NCBI GenBank assembly: GCA_027923505.1
Contig: BROI01000001.1
Location: forward strand, 1,644,501-1,708,500
Direction of reading: 5' to 3'
Origin: Mayamaea pseudoterrestris
Taxonomy: Eukaryota; Bacillariophyta; Bacillariophyceae; Sellaphorales; Sellaphoraceae
Length of the DNA stretch: 64,000 bases
Shown: in pieces, positions 1 through 12,497 of the stretch
Position numbering within the stretch: the stretch's first letter is position 1
Layout: the number at the start of each line of letters is the position of its first letter
Program-made: the position numbers and the translations under genes
The notes under the pieces: generated by a model
The model's input: the letters and a program-made list of their open reading frames with translations, nothing else
What the model was told of the DNA's origin: nothing
Database searches by the model: none

Positions 1-1368
1 CGTCAGCGTACTTCATTAGGAGCGACTGGTATCCAGGTACTTCGAGACAATTGCGAAACGCAGTGTACATGAAGATTTGCTGCTCCTTAAACTCTTCCTT
101 CTCTTCTTCCGTGACTGGTACGTACTTGCTATCGAGCACGTTAGAACAGCCATGGAGCTTGGCGATTGCCTTGGTAGACGCGCTCCAACTCAACCACCCG
201 TGGGGATGCTGGAACGTTTTGTAGTCCTTGTAATCTCGCTTCGTCTTGATGTTCGAGAATCGACCCTTGGCATCTGCTTCCTTTTCGGCCTTCTCAGCCT
301 TCATATTCTCATTTTCGAGTTGCTTGGCAAGTAGCTCGGCTTGCGCTCTCTTAGACTCGAGGATATAGTACCCTTCTTCACGCTTTCGACCGATTTCTTG
401 TTCGGCGAGTCTTTCTTGGAATCGCTCGAGCTTGCCTAAATCAAGCTCCGCCCACATCTTGGTGTTCGGGGCTCCGTCGTGCATGTTAAACCATTCGCAT
501 GCATCGAGGATAAGGTTCACGTCGACTGGTGGTAGACGTGTTTCGTATCGTGCTGGGGCGGCGGCTGCTTGTCCTTCGGCCGGTCCTTCGGCCGGCTCGT
601 CGCCCGGCTGCGCATCGTCGGGATGCGCGCCTTCAGGTTGCTCAACGCCAGCTGGGATGGCGGCTCTGTCGACCCAGTAGGGGGCTTCAAGTTGCTCCTT
701 GGTCAATCTCAACATCTGGGTAGTGGTGGTTACATTCCAAAACAAGAACGCTTCTTGGATGTCTTGTCCGAAAACGTTCACGCAGAGCGCTTGCAAAGCC
801 TCCGCAGTAACCGAAACCATGATAGTGAATACCTCGCTTTCCGCAAGTCCTTTCTCACACAACAACCGCTCTCAATGCAGTCGAGCCTTATACGATCCTG
901 TTCTACGCGCTCGCGTCAAGTATTCGGATTGACGACGCCGCAAGGAATCTGCTCTTTCTCTCTCAGTTTCTCGATTCTTTCACTCTCTCTCTTTCGCACA
1001 GCTCTCTCAGGTCAAGACAAGCTAGCAAGACTGTTAATCTGACACGATAATATCAGACGAACCTTTATTCCAGCGACTACAATGGACTAGGAGCGATCAA
1101 CCTCTTCGTCCAGCGTAAAGCAAACAAACAAACTCAATTGCTAGAATAGTGCATGTTACTCGCTACTCTACTCGTGCGCTTCTTTCTCGTTCTCACTGGG
1201 TTCACGGTCGAGGTTCACGCCTCAATCGTCAGCGATTTCACTCATGTATGTGAGGATTCGGTCACAAGTGTGACTCAACCCTGCACAGGATTAAATGCAT
1301 ACAAAACACAGGTAGCTAACCGTCTTGTCATAAGACGCAGGTCAACTCAACTCAATAATATTGTGTCA
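1..1368 (-). mobile_element. Copia-1 LTR retrotransposon copy a, 5' part only
   Basis: The 5' end of a Ty1/Copia element lies on the minus strand: LTR at 1040-1368, then the gag region running leftwards out of the window. The sequence is nearly identical to the 5' end of the full copy at 15349-22150, including the gag N-terminus and the sequence just inside the LTR. The rest of the element lies outside the window, so target-site duplication and wholeness cannot be judged. The family is assigned by direct comparison within the window. Confidence 0.9.
1040..1368 (-). repeat. Copia-1 5' LTR (copy a)
   Basis: A 329-bp LTR with inverted ends TGACAC...GTGTCA. The same LTR occurs at 15349-15677, 21822-22150, 33600-33928, 40846-41174 and 44840-45168. 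Confidence 0.93.
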
Positions 1369-1859
1369 GCCATGGTTGCCGTGTCATGGACAGGAGTTGA
1401 GGAGATGGAGAGCCGCTCATCCAAAGTTGAAAAACTGTAGCTCAAGGTTTTGCTACATGGAGTAATACAAGTCCTCCAAGATATTTGCTAAAGAGATGAT
1501 CTAAGGGCAAATGGATGTCACACATGAGGCATATACGGCAAGTGCAGCTATTTCCGGCAACCCCCCAAAGTATTTATGTGCCACCATCGTAGCAAGTTCA
1601 GAAATGGTCTCCATCATCATATATTCCAAGTATCTGCCGTGACAATGAGTTCAAATGTGTGATTGGGCACTTCAGATGATCAATCACACGTCCGAGGACA
1701 CGCATTCGAGCCAGCTTTTCCATAGCATCCATCACCAAGTACTATCTACCTCGAGGACCATGTCAAACGACCATTCCCTCCGTTTTGTCCTTCCGCTTAT
1801 TGTGGAGGGACACTTTAATGATGATCCATGGTCGAATCTGAAAGGCTGACTGGACACTG
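1369..1859. other. No gene recognised
   Basis: I see no ORF with recognisable composition, no RNA gene and no clear repeat in this stretch between the Copia-1 LTR and the decayed gene traces that follow. Confidence 0.5.
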
Positions 1860-2767
1860 CACTTTTAGGCGGCAGCATAAGTTCTCCATAGTGGCAGTAC
1901 CTGCAGCAGCTTTAGTAGTAAACTCAATGCGCTGTTGGGTAATTTTCAATAAGAGAGCAAATTGATATCTTTCTTTGTGTTGCGGCATGCTCGTCTTGCT
2001 TTGCGGCGGCTTTAGCAGTGTTAGCAGCAAGAGTGTCGGCATTGGATTTGTACAGCACCGCGAGCATTTATACCAAGCAAGATTCGATGCAAGCAAGGAT
2101 TGGCGTATCTCGTTGGAGGCTTAATAAGCAACCAGCAATGAATAGTCAGCCGCGTCCAGCTCGTTGCAGTTCTTGGAAGTAGCGACGGGCGACGGCCATT
2201 GCGCCTATGCTGGCTTGGTGTACTTTTGCCGTCACGTCAGCCATTTAGAGAGTAGCGACTCGAAAGCTTTGGACCCCTGCGCTCGCATCCATTACATGAG
2301 AAGCTAGCTTGGCCCATCCCTGACTGCTCATAAATTTTTGCATTTATCTTTGTTGCCTTGGTAGTGCTGGCTTTCGTCTGCGACTCGCTATTCCGGTAGG
2401 GTCGTGCTCGTTGCCACACTACCGGAATCAGCTGCTCTGAGTCCTTGGCAGCTATTTGCCATCCACACTTGTTGCTGCTGAGACAGCTTTCGTGCGAGAA
2501 ACAGTATTTTCATGCTTGCAAGCGTGGTCATGATGGCGGTTGATTGTCAGCTGTCTATGCATTTGTATCGCTCGCCAAGGCAACATCGCAATCGGCTACA
2601 ATCTTCTTGAACACCTCTGAACCTATAGCGTCAACTCTTGGCTTTTCATTCCTCCAGCTAGTCAATTTTATGGCAATGTTATTGGCTCCGTGGCCATTTC
2701 TTTGGCAGAATTCCAACCACTTTGGAGGTCCTCGTTTGGGATTGGGATGGACTGACTCGCTCCTCAC
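1860..2767 (-). pseudogene. Traces of a decayed protein gene
   Basis: On the minus strand several long stretches read as normal protein but are cut by stops. From 2767 leftwards there is a stretch with WLEFCQRNGHGANNIAIK. Near 2330-2130 a stretch beginning MQKFMSSQGWAKLASHV is followed in the same frame by TAA, then MADVTAKVHQASIGAMAVAR, then TGA. Near 2060-1950 there is a stretch with LAANTAKAAAKQDEHAATQ. Composition is alanine/lysine/glutamine-rich and helical. I do not recognise the family. A single old gene broken by point stops is the simplest reading, but whether the pieces belong to one gene is inference. Confidence 0.35.
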
Positions 2768-3173
2768 TTTGATGGCTTGCTATTTTAGATAAAAATCTGA
2801 CTCATATTGACAACAGTACATGGCATTGTTAATGCTTGCGTATCGTATACATTGACAGAGGCAGCAGAAGAGCAGGTATAGTAGTAGTATATTTATTTAT
2901 CGCCATGGTCAATGCAACGGATGGCTCCTCGAAGCGGGATTTTGAATGGGTCACGATGCGACAATAGCACGGTTCCCCTCCACGGTGGCGCGTCGCTCAA
3001 GGCCACACTCTCCAGTCTCCATTATTATGCCTCGCTCATCCTTGCTTGATTTCAACAAAATGGGCAGACCATTTCCGAGAGCAACATATATTTTACTCCT
3101 TCTTTTTTTCTTCCTTTGAATGAGCGAGCGCCAAGCCATGGACGATGGAGCATTTGATGCGACTCAGCCTTTC

Positions 3174-3462
3174 TGCTAAGAGGCTGGCTGGCAAATACAT
3201 GCTATAACTGATGAGCTAGTCAGATCAATGAGAAGGACCGTAAGGGTCGACTACACTTGACCTTCCCTCCAGCTCATGGCGGCAGGAGGGAGGCTCGGAT
3301 GGAAGCCCAAGATACCCATGATGGGGAATGGCGATTTCTAAGTGGGTAGCTGGCCAGGCTCGCTAGCGGGAGCGGCTGGCGCAAGATCAATCCCTTTTGG
3401 CGGTGCTCCCAGGGGACCGGTCAGGTCGGTGGAATGCACAGGAGCAGGGTGACGGAACAACA
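3174..3462 (-). repeat. Copia-2 3' LTR
   Basis: A 289-bp LTR with TG...CA ends. It matches 8506-8794 at about 94% and is preceded by CTTTC. Confidence 0.92.
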
Positions 3463-6400
3463 CACCCTCACCACCGTCCTGATCGGGAGGAAAAGTGGTA
3501 TCAGCATCCTAGAGGAGTTCAAAATAATTGTAAGATGGAGCATTAGGCTCATGCAAGTAGACGGTTCAGATTTGCTGATGGTGGGAGGTGGGATGATGCT
3601 TGGTGAAATAATCGGCCAGGTTGAGGCAGCCTTTGCGCCACAAGATGATAAATTGACCTTGGTTGACACGATCGCAGACCCAGTAGAAACGCATGTCGCA
3701 CGCTTTTGAGCGTTTTTGCTTGACTGTGTCATTGGCAATACCAGCAGTGGTGCTATTGTCGGTTTCAACAATTTTCCTCAAGGGCCGTGCGTAGGGGGCA
3801 GGCTTCCTTGCAGTTGTGGAAGAGGGAGCCAAGCTCAGTTTCAGTGGCGCTGGAGAGGACTTCGTGCATAATTTTGCATTCAATGTGCACTGGACCATTT
3901 AGAGGTGGCGGTGACGCAGTAGCGGGTGCATCATTGGGCGGCGAGCTGAGAAAGAAATAGCCGCCGGTGCGGGAGCAAGATTTGGGCGCAGAGAGATGCG
4001 AGCCATCGGAGACAACGTAGAGAATCATGCCACTGGCGGTGAAACGCACCACAGCATTGGAATGTGTTGCTGCATAATTTAAAAACTGGGTTAAAGCTTT
4101 CATGGTGTTTTCTGTAGGCTTGGATTGTAGCGAACCAAGTTTGCCGAGGGCCATGAGCATCGTGTTATCAATGCCACGCGCGTAGCACAGGAAAGTACCA
4201 ACAATCTCTTGGACATGCGTGATGCTATCAACAGCGACGGATGCAGAATCGTCATCTGGTGGGGTGTATTGTGGGCCTTTGCCGTACACTGGTTTTGTCC
4301 AGGCAAAGGGGGAGTGCTGTGGCCGCTTCGGATGTGGGTGCTTGAAATGCAGCAGCGCACGTTGAACGTAGCCTGGCATGGAGATGTCGCAGTTGCGGTT
4401 CACCTAATCCCAGACGATGTCAATGCCACAGTATTTGCTGCTGGTCCAATCAATGCTGATAGTATATTTCGCAAATAAGACAACAATGAGGCGTTGGCCT
4501 GCAGCTTTGTCGGGAACACAGACACCAAGTCATCAACAATGAGCGTGAAAACAAGTTTACTGCGTTTGTCAATCCACAGGCCAGGGGTAAGCGTCGCTGG
4601 TGCAAAATCGTGAGGGGCAAGGTATGCGACGAGTTGATCGTAAGCAATGCAACCAGCTTGTTTGAGACCATACATGCCATGATGAATTTCGACGACAGCA
4701 TGACCATTGTGGATGAGGTCAGCGAGACGGTATTGTTCCCGGATATCATCGGGAATGGCCCAGACAGGAATGTGCATGTATTCATACTTGTCCATTGGTG
4801 TGTTGAGGTAGAAATCTTTGATATCAATAGTCAGGAAGGTAGCACCGGGTGAAGAGACAACTTTGTTGAGCAGGAGCTTGACGGTGGCCAGGTCGGCGGA
4901 CTTTGTGCTCACGTCGCCGGCGTAGTCGAGTCGGTCCCCGCCAACAGTGAAAAGCACCCGGCGCGGATTTTCCTTTTCAGAGCGCCATGCAGACACAATG
5001 CGAAGGTACGTGACTTTCTTGTGCTTAGGGACAGCAGTGTGCGGAATGAAGAACATTGTATTAGTGCCGGTTGCCATTTTGTCATGACCATGGCACAAGC
5101 ATCCGATTTCATCTTTGCAAGCGTCAATCCAAAGCGCGCCTTCACTGCTTTTAGACAATTCGTGGTAGTCAGCAATGGCGCCAGTATCGGGGTCAGCGCA
5201 TTGCCAAGCATGGCAAAATGATGCTCTGCAAGCGACTTTTGTGTGGCCAGTGCAGATGGATGGACGGTGCGGCTGGGACCGAGCTTCTTCTTACCAGCAG
5301 CTTGGCGCGCGGCTTGTTTGCGTCGGCTCTTACCAACTGGACCAGTCATGTCAGAGTATGTAGCAGGTGGTGCCAATAGCAAAACACACTTGTTTGCTTG
5401 GAGAGGTCACCACCCTCAGAGCTGGGGCAGCGTCAGTGGACTCCACCCTCAGAGGTGGCGCACTAGGAGTAGTCGGCGGAGCAGAAACTTTGGAGAGGAC
5501 TGTCATTAAGTTCTGTAATGTGGTGATGTGACTATCGGTCAGCGGTGCAAGAGGTGATCCTGGAGAGGGATGCAAAAGGGCATGCGTAATGTCAGCAATG
5601 CCAGCCAAAATTAAATCAGTGGAGGAGGCAAGGGGCATAGTCACCTTTGTTGGGAACCATTTGACAGTGTCAACAATGCGAATTTTCTTGGTTTCCCAAA
5701 TCCAGATCTGGAAACATCGATAGGATTCCAGCGCTGGGCCAACATACCAGCCATCAAGGGCATGTGGCGACCAAGTAGTGTGCTGATCAGGTGATTCAAA
5801 AGCAAGAACGCAAATGCCTGGAGGCGCAATGGGCGTGCGATTGAAATCAAACTGGCCATACAACTGGGCGTAGGCACTTAGCTTGGGGTTTATGCGGGAG
5901 CCACGCAGTAAATTGACGGTAAGTTCTGCTTGTGGGACAAGGCGATCCCATAAGTGCAAAGGAAAATCTTTGTTGGTACTGCAGAGGCCGGCAAAAAAAT
6001 GATTTGCAAATGTGCGAATACAGCGCTCAGCTGCATTGCGACGATAGTTGTGCGGCGGCACAAGCTGATAATCAACGCCTTCATCACGCATATATTCTTT
6101 GAGTAGCGTGGACACTTCATTGTCCAGACGTTGGAGGACCGGACGCAGACCGGCAGCACACAAGCAGGCATGTAGGACTTTGTAGGCAGCACAAATGTGT
6201 GACACATACCAAGTTTTGAACAATTCAATTACGATTGTGTTGCTATCATAGTCATATAGGACCATGAGGTATTGATTGCTCTCACTGGATGCGCAGACAA
6301 ATTGGCCTGTTTGATCAGTGTAGATTTGGCCCATAGGTTTGATAATGTTGATGTAACGATGGTGCTCGTCGCGGATGGCGCCAACGTTGGGTGGAGTGGG

Positions 6401-8505
6401 AAGCGTTGGTCCGGCTGTCGCGAGCTGGTGATTTTTTAGTTGAGTGAATATTTTGGCGCTGATGATCCATGTGACCTTTGTGCATGGGGATAGAGACAGG
6501 TGGATGACGCCGCAGTGTCTCGACAGTAAGGCCTGGGAAGTTGGTGATGTAGTTCTTAGATAATGCTTTTTCCAGTGTCGTGAGCGCTGGTGAAAATAAG
6601 CTGGCATGCGCAAATGCCACAAGCTCGGCTGGAGTGGCTGCGCCAATTGCCACGTTGGCAGTAGCAAGAGGAGCATGCGTTGGTAGGGAAGGTGGAGGGC
6701 CAGGAAGATCAATGTGCCATAATTTGGTGGAAGGATGCCAATGACCGGAAAGGAGGAGGCTGTCATGATGCAAAATGTGCACACTGTCCTTGTCAAATTT
6801 GATATCGCAACCAGCATCACAGAGCACTCCAATAGAGAGCAAAATGAGTAGCAAGTTTGTGGGAACAATATGACCAGGCAAGCATCAGGTGGGAGACAAT
6901 CCAAATCCAATTCGGCAATGTGAGTAGAGTGCATGATGTCGCCATTTGGATTGGAAATAGTGATGCCACATGTCGTTGGTCATTTATTTATGACGGGTGC
7001 ATCAATGCGGAAATAGTGGCTGGTGCAGCCCGTGTCAGCAATAATACTTGTTGGCAAAGGAGTCGGAACAACGTCGGCTTGAGAAGAGGCAAGTGACTCG
7101 GCAGGAACGTTGGCCTCATGCATGAGAGTAGGTGTGGTTTGTGTTAAAATAGATTTTGGATGAGGAGTGGGCTGGGCTACAATGGCAGACAATGGAGTAA
7201 CAGCAATTGTTTTGTTTACATAGTTATTGTCTGGCATTGTAGCTGGCCCTCCCCGTCACGGATTATCTGTCGACGTCGCAGCCGCAGCCGAGCCAGAGGC
7301 AGTGCTGCTTGTGCCTGCGCGAGCGCGACGTGTGCGTCTATGGTTGATGTGATCGAAGCCGCCCATGCGAGATTCCAAAGTAGCCGCATCTTGATGACCA
7401 TCCTTTTTATTGTTGCATGTGCCACTGGTGTGCGCGGCCACCTTGCATAAACCATGGCTCCAACAGTAATACCAACCGGGAAGAGATGACGTGCCACCAG
7501 CAGCAGCGTTGTTGGCAGGTGCAGCACCAGTGCGCGGAGGATTGCGTTGAGCTGCATTAGCACCATGGTAGCCAGCGGTGCGACTCGTTCCCGAGGTGAG
7601 CGTTCACGTTCAGCAGTAGCCATGAACAGAATAAACGCATTCATGGTGGCTTGCGCTGGTGGATTCGTGTTCCATTGATACACAGCATTGCTGTAAACTC
7701 TGGCCTGGTCGAAAACCTGAATCGTGGCGTTAATAGCAGCAGAATCGGGAATCGGCTCGCCACCAAGTTCAGCAAAATACTGCACATCAGCGACCAAGGT
7801 CCAGCGTGGATCCAAACCCTTGTCGACATCGAACGGTGTTGCTAGAAGCAAACGATTTTTGGCCAAGTCATTTGCTGTCATGATTGCGTATTTGGCTTCG
7901 ATCCATTGGAGCAGTTCGGCACCAGATTGATTTTCAAATCCAATTCGGCGGTCGCGGCAACGTTCGATGTAGATTGGTTCGATACACGCAATGATCCCTT
8001 GCTTGACACTTTTGAGGACTTCTTGATGAAGCGTATAACGAGCATGCGCTGCTTTCCAAGTGTTGGTAGCGTTGGCGATAGCCTGGTTGGTAGCGTTATT
8101 GGCAATGACAGGGCCATCACCAGGATTGGGTGGAACTTCATAAGCCTCAGTACCTGGAAGGGCAAGATATTTGGCGGGTGGTAGAAAGGAGCCAAGATGA
8201 CCATGGCTGCCTCTGCCAGCAGTAGTAGTGACAGTCATGAGGTTGGCATGGATCTTGGTGCAAAGGTTGGCACACAACCTGAAGTTGGGCTGGCCATTGA
8301 TGGGTGTAAAACTCTTGTGCGGCATTTGCTCGAGGAGGGAAAGGACGTTAGAGGACATGATGGTAGACTCATCAAACGAAAAGGTGGCGAGAGGGACAAC
8401 AGCTCAAATGGCGATGGCGTAGGCGTGAAGCGTGCAAGGCACTAAAACAGTTTGGTAGACTGAAGGCTTGCTGCAAGGGCAAATGGGAGAGTTTTTGACT
8501 AGCTC

Positions 8506-8794
8506 TGCTAAGAGGCTGGCTAGCGAATACGTGCTATAACTGATGAGCTAGTCCAATCAATGAGAAGGACCGTAAGGGTCGACTACACTTGACCTTCCCT
8601 CCAGCTCATGGTGGCAGGAGGGAGGCTCGGATGGAAGCCCAAGATACCCATGATGGGGAATGGCAATTCCTAAGCGGGTAGCTGGCCAGGCTCACTAGCG
8701 GGAGCGGCTGGCGCGGGATCAATCCCTTTTGGCGGTGCTCCCGGGGGATGGGTCAGGTCGGTGGAATGTGCAGGAGCAGGGCGACGGAACAACA
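8506..8794 (-). repeat. Copia-2 5' LTR
   Basis: A 289-bp LTR paired with 3174-3462. It is followed on the plus strand by the CTTTC target duplication. Confidence 0.92.
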
Positions 8795-9363
8795 CTTTCG
8801 ATCCTGCATTTCGAATCCTCCCTGCTACGCTTTCTCTCAACCGCATGCTTCAGGAAACTGGTTTGGTTGACCATATCGTTGATGGATTCTATATGGGCAC
8901 TTTAGCAAAAGATGCTGCAAGACGAGTCGCAATCATCATGGAAGAGCTCTCCCAGGCCGCCGGACCGGTAAATGATCGCCTGGATGGTCTCATTCAAGAA
9001 ATGTTCCACCTTGCGCACTACTACATCACCTGTAAATCCTTTGCCTTTCCCTTCATGTCTTATGTCATTTGTCATTGGCGTTTAATTAATTGGGCCATAG
9101 GTGAGAAAATACTCACTACCACAATGGACCTCTTTATTCAAGCGGTGAATCTACATGGCCTTGAGAGTTTCGATTATTTCCTATATTTCCTGATCATAAA
9201 TCTGGTTGATGGAGCTGTTGTTTTGTTATTAATACCTGAAGTCCAAGATTTTAGCCCTTTCCAGGTTGGAAACTGGAATGCTTACTTTGCGGAACGTCTG
9301 ATTGATGCAACTGGAGGGATTGATGAGCTACTCTGCTCGGCCAGTGCAATGGACATGGAGTGA

Positions 9364-10164
9364 GAGGTATCACCACGGGACCTTATTTGATTTCTGCTAG
9401 TTGTTCTTATTACTCATTTGCAATGGACACCTTGTCATGACAAGCAGCGGCATGAATGACTGCGTGCGCTCATCGCTGCTTTAGTTTGGGTCAACCTGCC
9501 AAATGGAAATGATGCAGCAAACGCGGATAGTGAGAATGGGATGAGTTGGACATGATCAGTTGGATTTACGCATTTGTTGATGAAGCGAATAAAAATTGAT
9601 ACAGTAGATTGCTTGTAAAATTACACTCTACCGTAGGTGAATTCGCATTGCGCTACAGATTGCAGAAGTTAGTGTGAAGCTCAGGAGGCACGCGTACCAA
9701 TGACGTTCACGTCCAACCTTCAATATCTGATATAAGGGAACTGTCACTAAGCCTGTGCTTGTCATGCTTTTATAAAGCAGACTGGCGCTCTAAAAGGTAA
9801 TTGATAGTTGCAATGCTTCAACATTATCGATCCAGAGAATGCTTTAACAAAGCCCGTCTATCGTCGCTTTCACCAATCCGTCTACCTAGCCATTACTCTA
9901 CATGATAAGGTGCGTTTATCCCAAGTGCTTGCATGGAATCACATTCAGCTGCACCTTGCCAATGACAACTCCATGACACAGACAAAACATGTAGATGACA
10001 AAGAGGTTCAATAGATTCAATTAGGAATAGTGAAGTCAATGCTAATCAGTGCATGCAAAACATGTCGGATGCAATCTTCCGCCACCTTTCAAACAGTTCA
10101 CTGCATTCCCAAAGACAATCTCTCCGACACCATGGTCAATGTACCACTCCATCAAGGAAAGCTA
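9364..10164. other. Intergenic stretch, no convincing gene
   Basis: This stretch separates the split host ORF from the decayed repeat-protein gene. A 68-codon ORF at 9808-10014 (+) begins at an ATG and has an ordinary composition, but it has no recognisable family and no supporting signals, so I do not call it. No RNA gene or repeat is apparent. Confidence 0.5.
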
Positions 10165-12381
10165 TTAGGAGGTAAACCGGTGCCTCTGGAAGGTGAGTAA
10201 GGCTTCCTCGTCAAGGTTAAACCATGTCTCAATGGCTTGGTTTTCCTGCTCAAATGACCAGCAAATGCAACCAAGAATGCAGAGTTGCTGCAAGGGAGGT
10301 GACGTCTTGTTTTGATCTTGAATACAATATGGACGAGCCAAAAAGTCTGGAGACAAGAAATAAAAATCAGTCAGCGAAGCAACACCCCAAGCATTCATTG
10401 CTTCCTGGATCAAGCCATTACAGAGCACTCCGTTCATGAGATTTGTCATGGCGGCAGCTTGTAGCTCCACTTCTTGGTCACCAATCCCATCAGTGACCAA
10501 TGAAATGGTTGGCGCCGGCAAATCTAAATTTGAGCGATGAATGTCAGCAGTCACCGATGCAAGAGCAGTCTGCTCCCAAGGGTTGACGTTGACAGACAAA
10601 GTAGAAGGATTCTGATTGAGTGTTTCCAGCAAACCCAAGCTACCGCTAGCAGCAGCAACAGCAGCAGCAGCCACCAATGCAAAAGTAGTCTGCTCCGCTT
10701 TGCTAGGGTTGACGTTGCCCGACAAAGTGAAAGGATTCTGATTGAATGTTTCCGGCAAACCCGAGCTACCACTAACAGTTGCCGATGCAACAGCAGTCTG
10801 CTCTCCAGGTTCAATGTTGCCTGACAAAGTAAATTGGTTCTGATTGAGCATTTCCGGCAAACCCAACTGCTCCGCTTTGCTAGGGTCAACGTTGCCCAAC
10901 AAAGCAAAGGGATTCTGATTGAGCGTTTCCGGCAAACCCAACCTACCAATAGCAGTAGCCAATGCAAAAGCAATCTGCTCCACTTCGCTAGGGCCAAAGC
11001 TGCATGACAAAGGGAAAGAATTCTGATTGTGCATTTCCAACAATGGCGGAGCCTTCTGCTTGAAACAAATGCCTAGCACTCTGAGTCGTCAAAATGGTTG
11101 CGTCGAAAGCACTTCCAATTCACCATTTTCATGGTGCGCATACAAGGCCTGCTGTGTTTTGCACCAGCGTTGGAGAAACGATCCATTGACTAGCTCAAAT
11201 GCCAAGGTTACAGTGTTTTGATGCTCTTTCGGCTGCTGGTACATGTCGCTCCATGAATCATTGGCTTCGGTTTCTGCCCCCTCGTTAAAATTTCCTTGGC
11301 ACTGCCTTTTTCGGGCATGCAAGGCTTTCTGCACGTTCTCCCCTTGTGTCTGGTGCGTCTCAATGCTACGTTTGCGAACGTCCATTGCCGGCTCGAGTGC
11401 AGCCATCTCACGTTGGTGTGCAGCATTACGCACTCCATCTCCGTCATAATTTCCATGAACTGTGGCAGCCACATGGGCAACAACTGGGGCCATAAAAGGA
11501 GCAGCACTGGGAGCCAGAAGAGAAGCAGCAGCTGCAGCTCCACCAAAAGCAAAAAGTCCAGCCACAACAACTAAATCCGCGTCGTTAGCAGCAGCTCGCT
11601 GAGTCGGAGCTGCAACAGGAGCCGGAGCGGCAGCCATAGGAGCATACACTTCTAGATCCATCATGTGACATTCAAATTTGCCATCCCAAGCATTTGGAAT
11701 CTGTGTATATAAGTCATGGCAGCTATTGTTGTTGGAGTCGCTTAATTCTTCCTTTACGTCATTGTTGGAGTCATTATTGTCATCTTCCTGCCACATATCG
11801 TGGACACGCAAGGGATCGTTCCAGTTCCAAGCAATTTGAATGCCAAGACCATTCAACTTGTCCAAGACACTCTCCTCGAAAGTCTTGGCAATCTTTATGA
11901 TACGCAACCATTCAAGCCAGAGCGCCAAGGCATTCCATCCCTTGTTAAATGATACGTTGCAATTCTTGAACTAGCCACTGGAAGTGAAAACAAGATCTGC
12001 ATCAATCATTGCTTTGAATCGCTCGCGACTCAAATCGCCAACGCAAAATAGAGAGCACTGTCGTATTTGCCAACGATTCAGCTTGTGGTTCAGTCCAGTC
12101 ACTTTGTTTTCACGCTGAGCAATTGTAAGCAAACTCAGCGAATACTTCCATTTGCGTCAGCTGTGATGAGATACATGATCAGGGTCATCAATGTTGTCTT
12201 GCTTCTTGGACTTTGTCTTCTTGTTTGCTGTCGCATTTGGTGCATTGCGCGTGACTTTGTGGGTGTTCTTGCAATCGCGGTCCTCTCAAAATTTTCTGCG
12301 CCACCAACGCAGGGGAGCCAGCCGACAATGCTTTTGTGCCAGACTCCTTTCACGTGGCTCGTCTACCGAGCATACGTTACA
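10165..12381 (-). pseudogene. Decayed repeat-protein gene with in-frame stops
   Basis: One minus-strand frame stays protein-like for about 2.2 kb but is interrupted by single stops: TGA at 12286-12288 and 12157-12159, TAG at 11971-11973, TGA at 11089-11091. The upstream part has Cys/His residues (CNVC, then HC, then DCKNTH) followed by a lysine-rich stretch. The middle has a helical segment around WLEWLRIIKIAK, an acidic Asn/Asp tract and an alanine-rich hydrophobic stretch. The downstream part (11079-10165) is built of about five degenerate repeats of some 45 residues with the core LNQNPFTLSGNVNPSKAEQ. I do not recognise the family. A zinc-binding N-terminus is a guess. Introns could explain some stops, but I could not find GT-AG pairs that keep the frame. 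Confidence 0.45.
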
Positions 12382-12497
12382 GACAGATGATTGTAATTTG
12401 CAAATTGTAGCATATCAAGCTGCTGCACTTGTGGCAGTGAAGGGTAAAAAAACTCAATGAGCCAGTCATGGGTGATTTAAAGCAAAAATGATTGAAC

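Larger units (their letters stand above)
3174..8794 (-). mobile_element. Copia-2 LTR retrotransposon, old and broken
   Basis: A complete-length Ty1/Copia element of 5621 bp on the minus strand, flanked by 5-bp target duplications CTTTC (3169-3173 and 8795-8799) and bounded by 289-bp LTRs. In minus-strand order it carries: gag with a UBN2-like core (about 8358-7216), protease (about 7237-6980), integrase with a typical Copia core (about 6934-5500), reverse transcriptase (about 5158-4400, with an IVDD-type active-site motif) and RNase H (about 4400-3765). The coding region has several breaks. The two LTRs differ at roughly 18 of 289 positions, so this insertion is clearly older than the Copia-1 copies. 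It differs from Copia-1 in LTR and protein sequence. Confidence 0.92.
3138..9363 (+). pseudogene. Host ORF split by Copia-2 insertion at about codon 12
   Basis: An ATG at 3138 opens a frame that runs for 12 codons to the left edge of Copia-2. The same frame resumes immediately after the element and its duplicated CTTTC, from 8800 to a stop ending at 9363. Without the insertion the ORF would encode about 199 residues. A TATA-like tract at about 3086-3093 and a pyrimidine-rich stretch precede the ATG, which supports this start. The protein has helical stretches and hydrophobic segments (for example YFLYFLIINLVDGAVVLLL) but I do not recognise a family. The insertion must abolish or truncate expression. 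The clean empty site makes the original gene credible, and nothing indicates its function. Confidence 0.6.

Noticed and set aside
1153-1440. Antisense ORF within every Copia-1 LTR (MLLATLLVRFFLVLTGF...), signal-peptide-like and open in all six copies
   Set aside because: All copies are near-identical because the LTRs are, so openness is not evidence of selection. It runs opposite to the element and into unrelated flanks. I treat it as chance.
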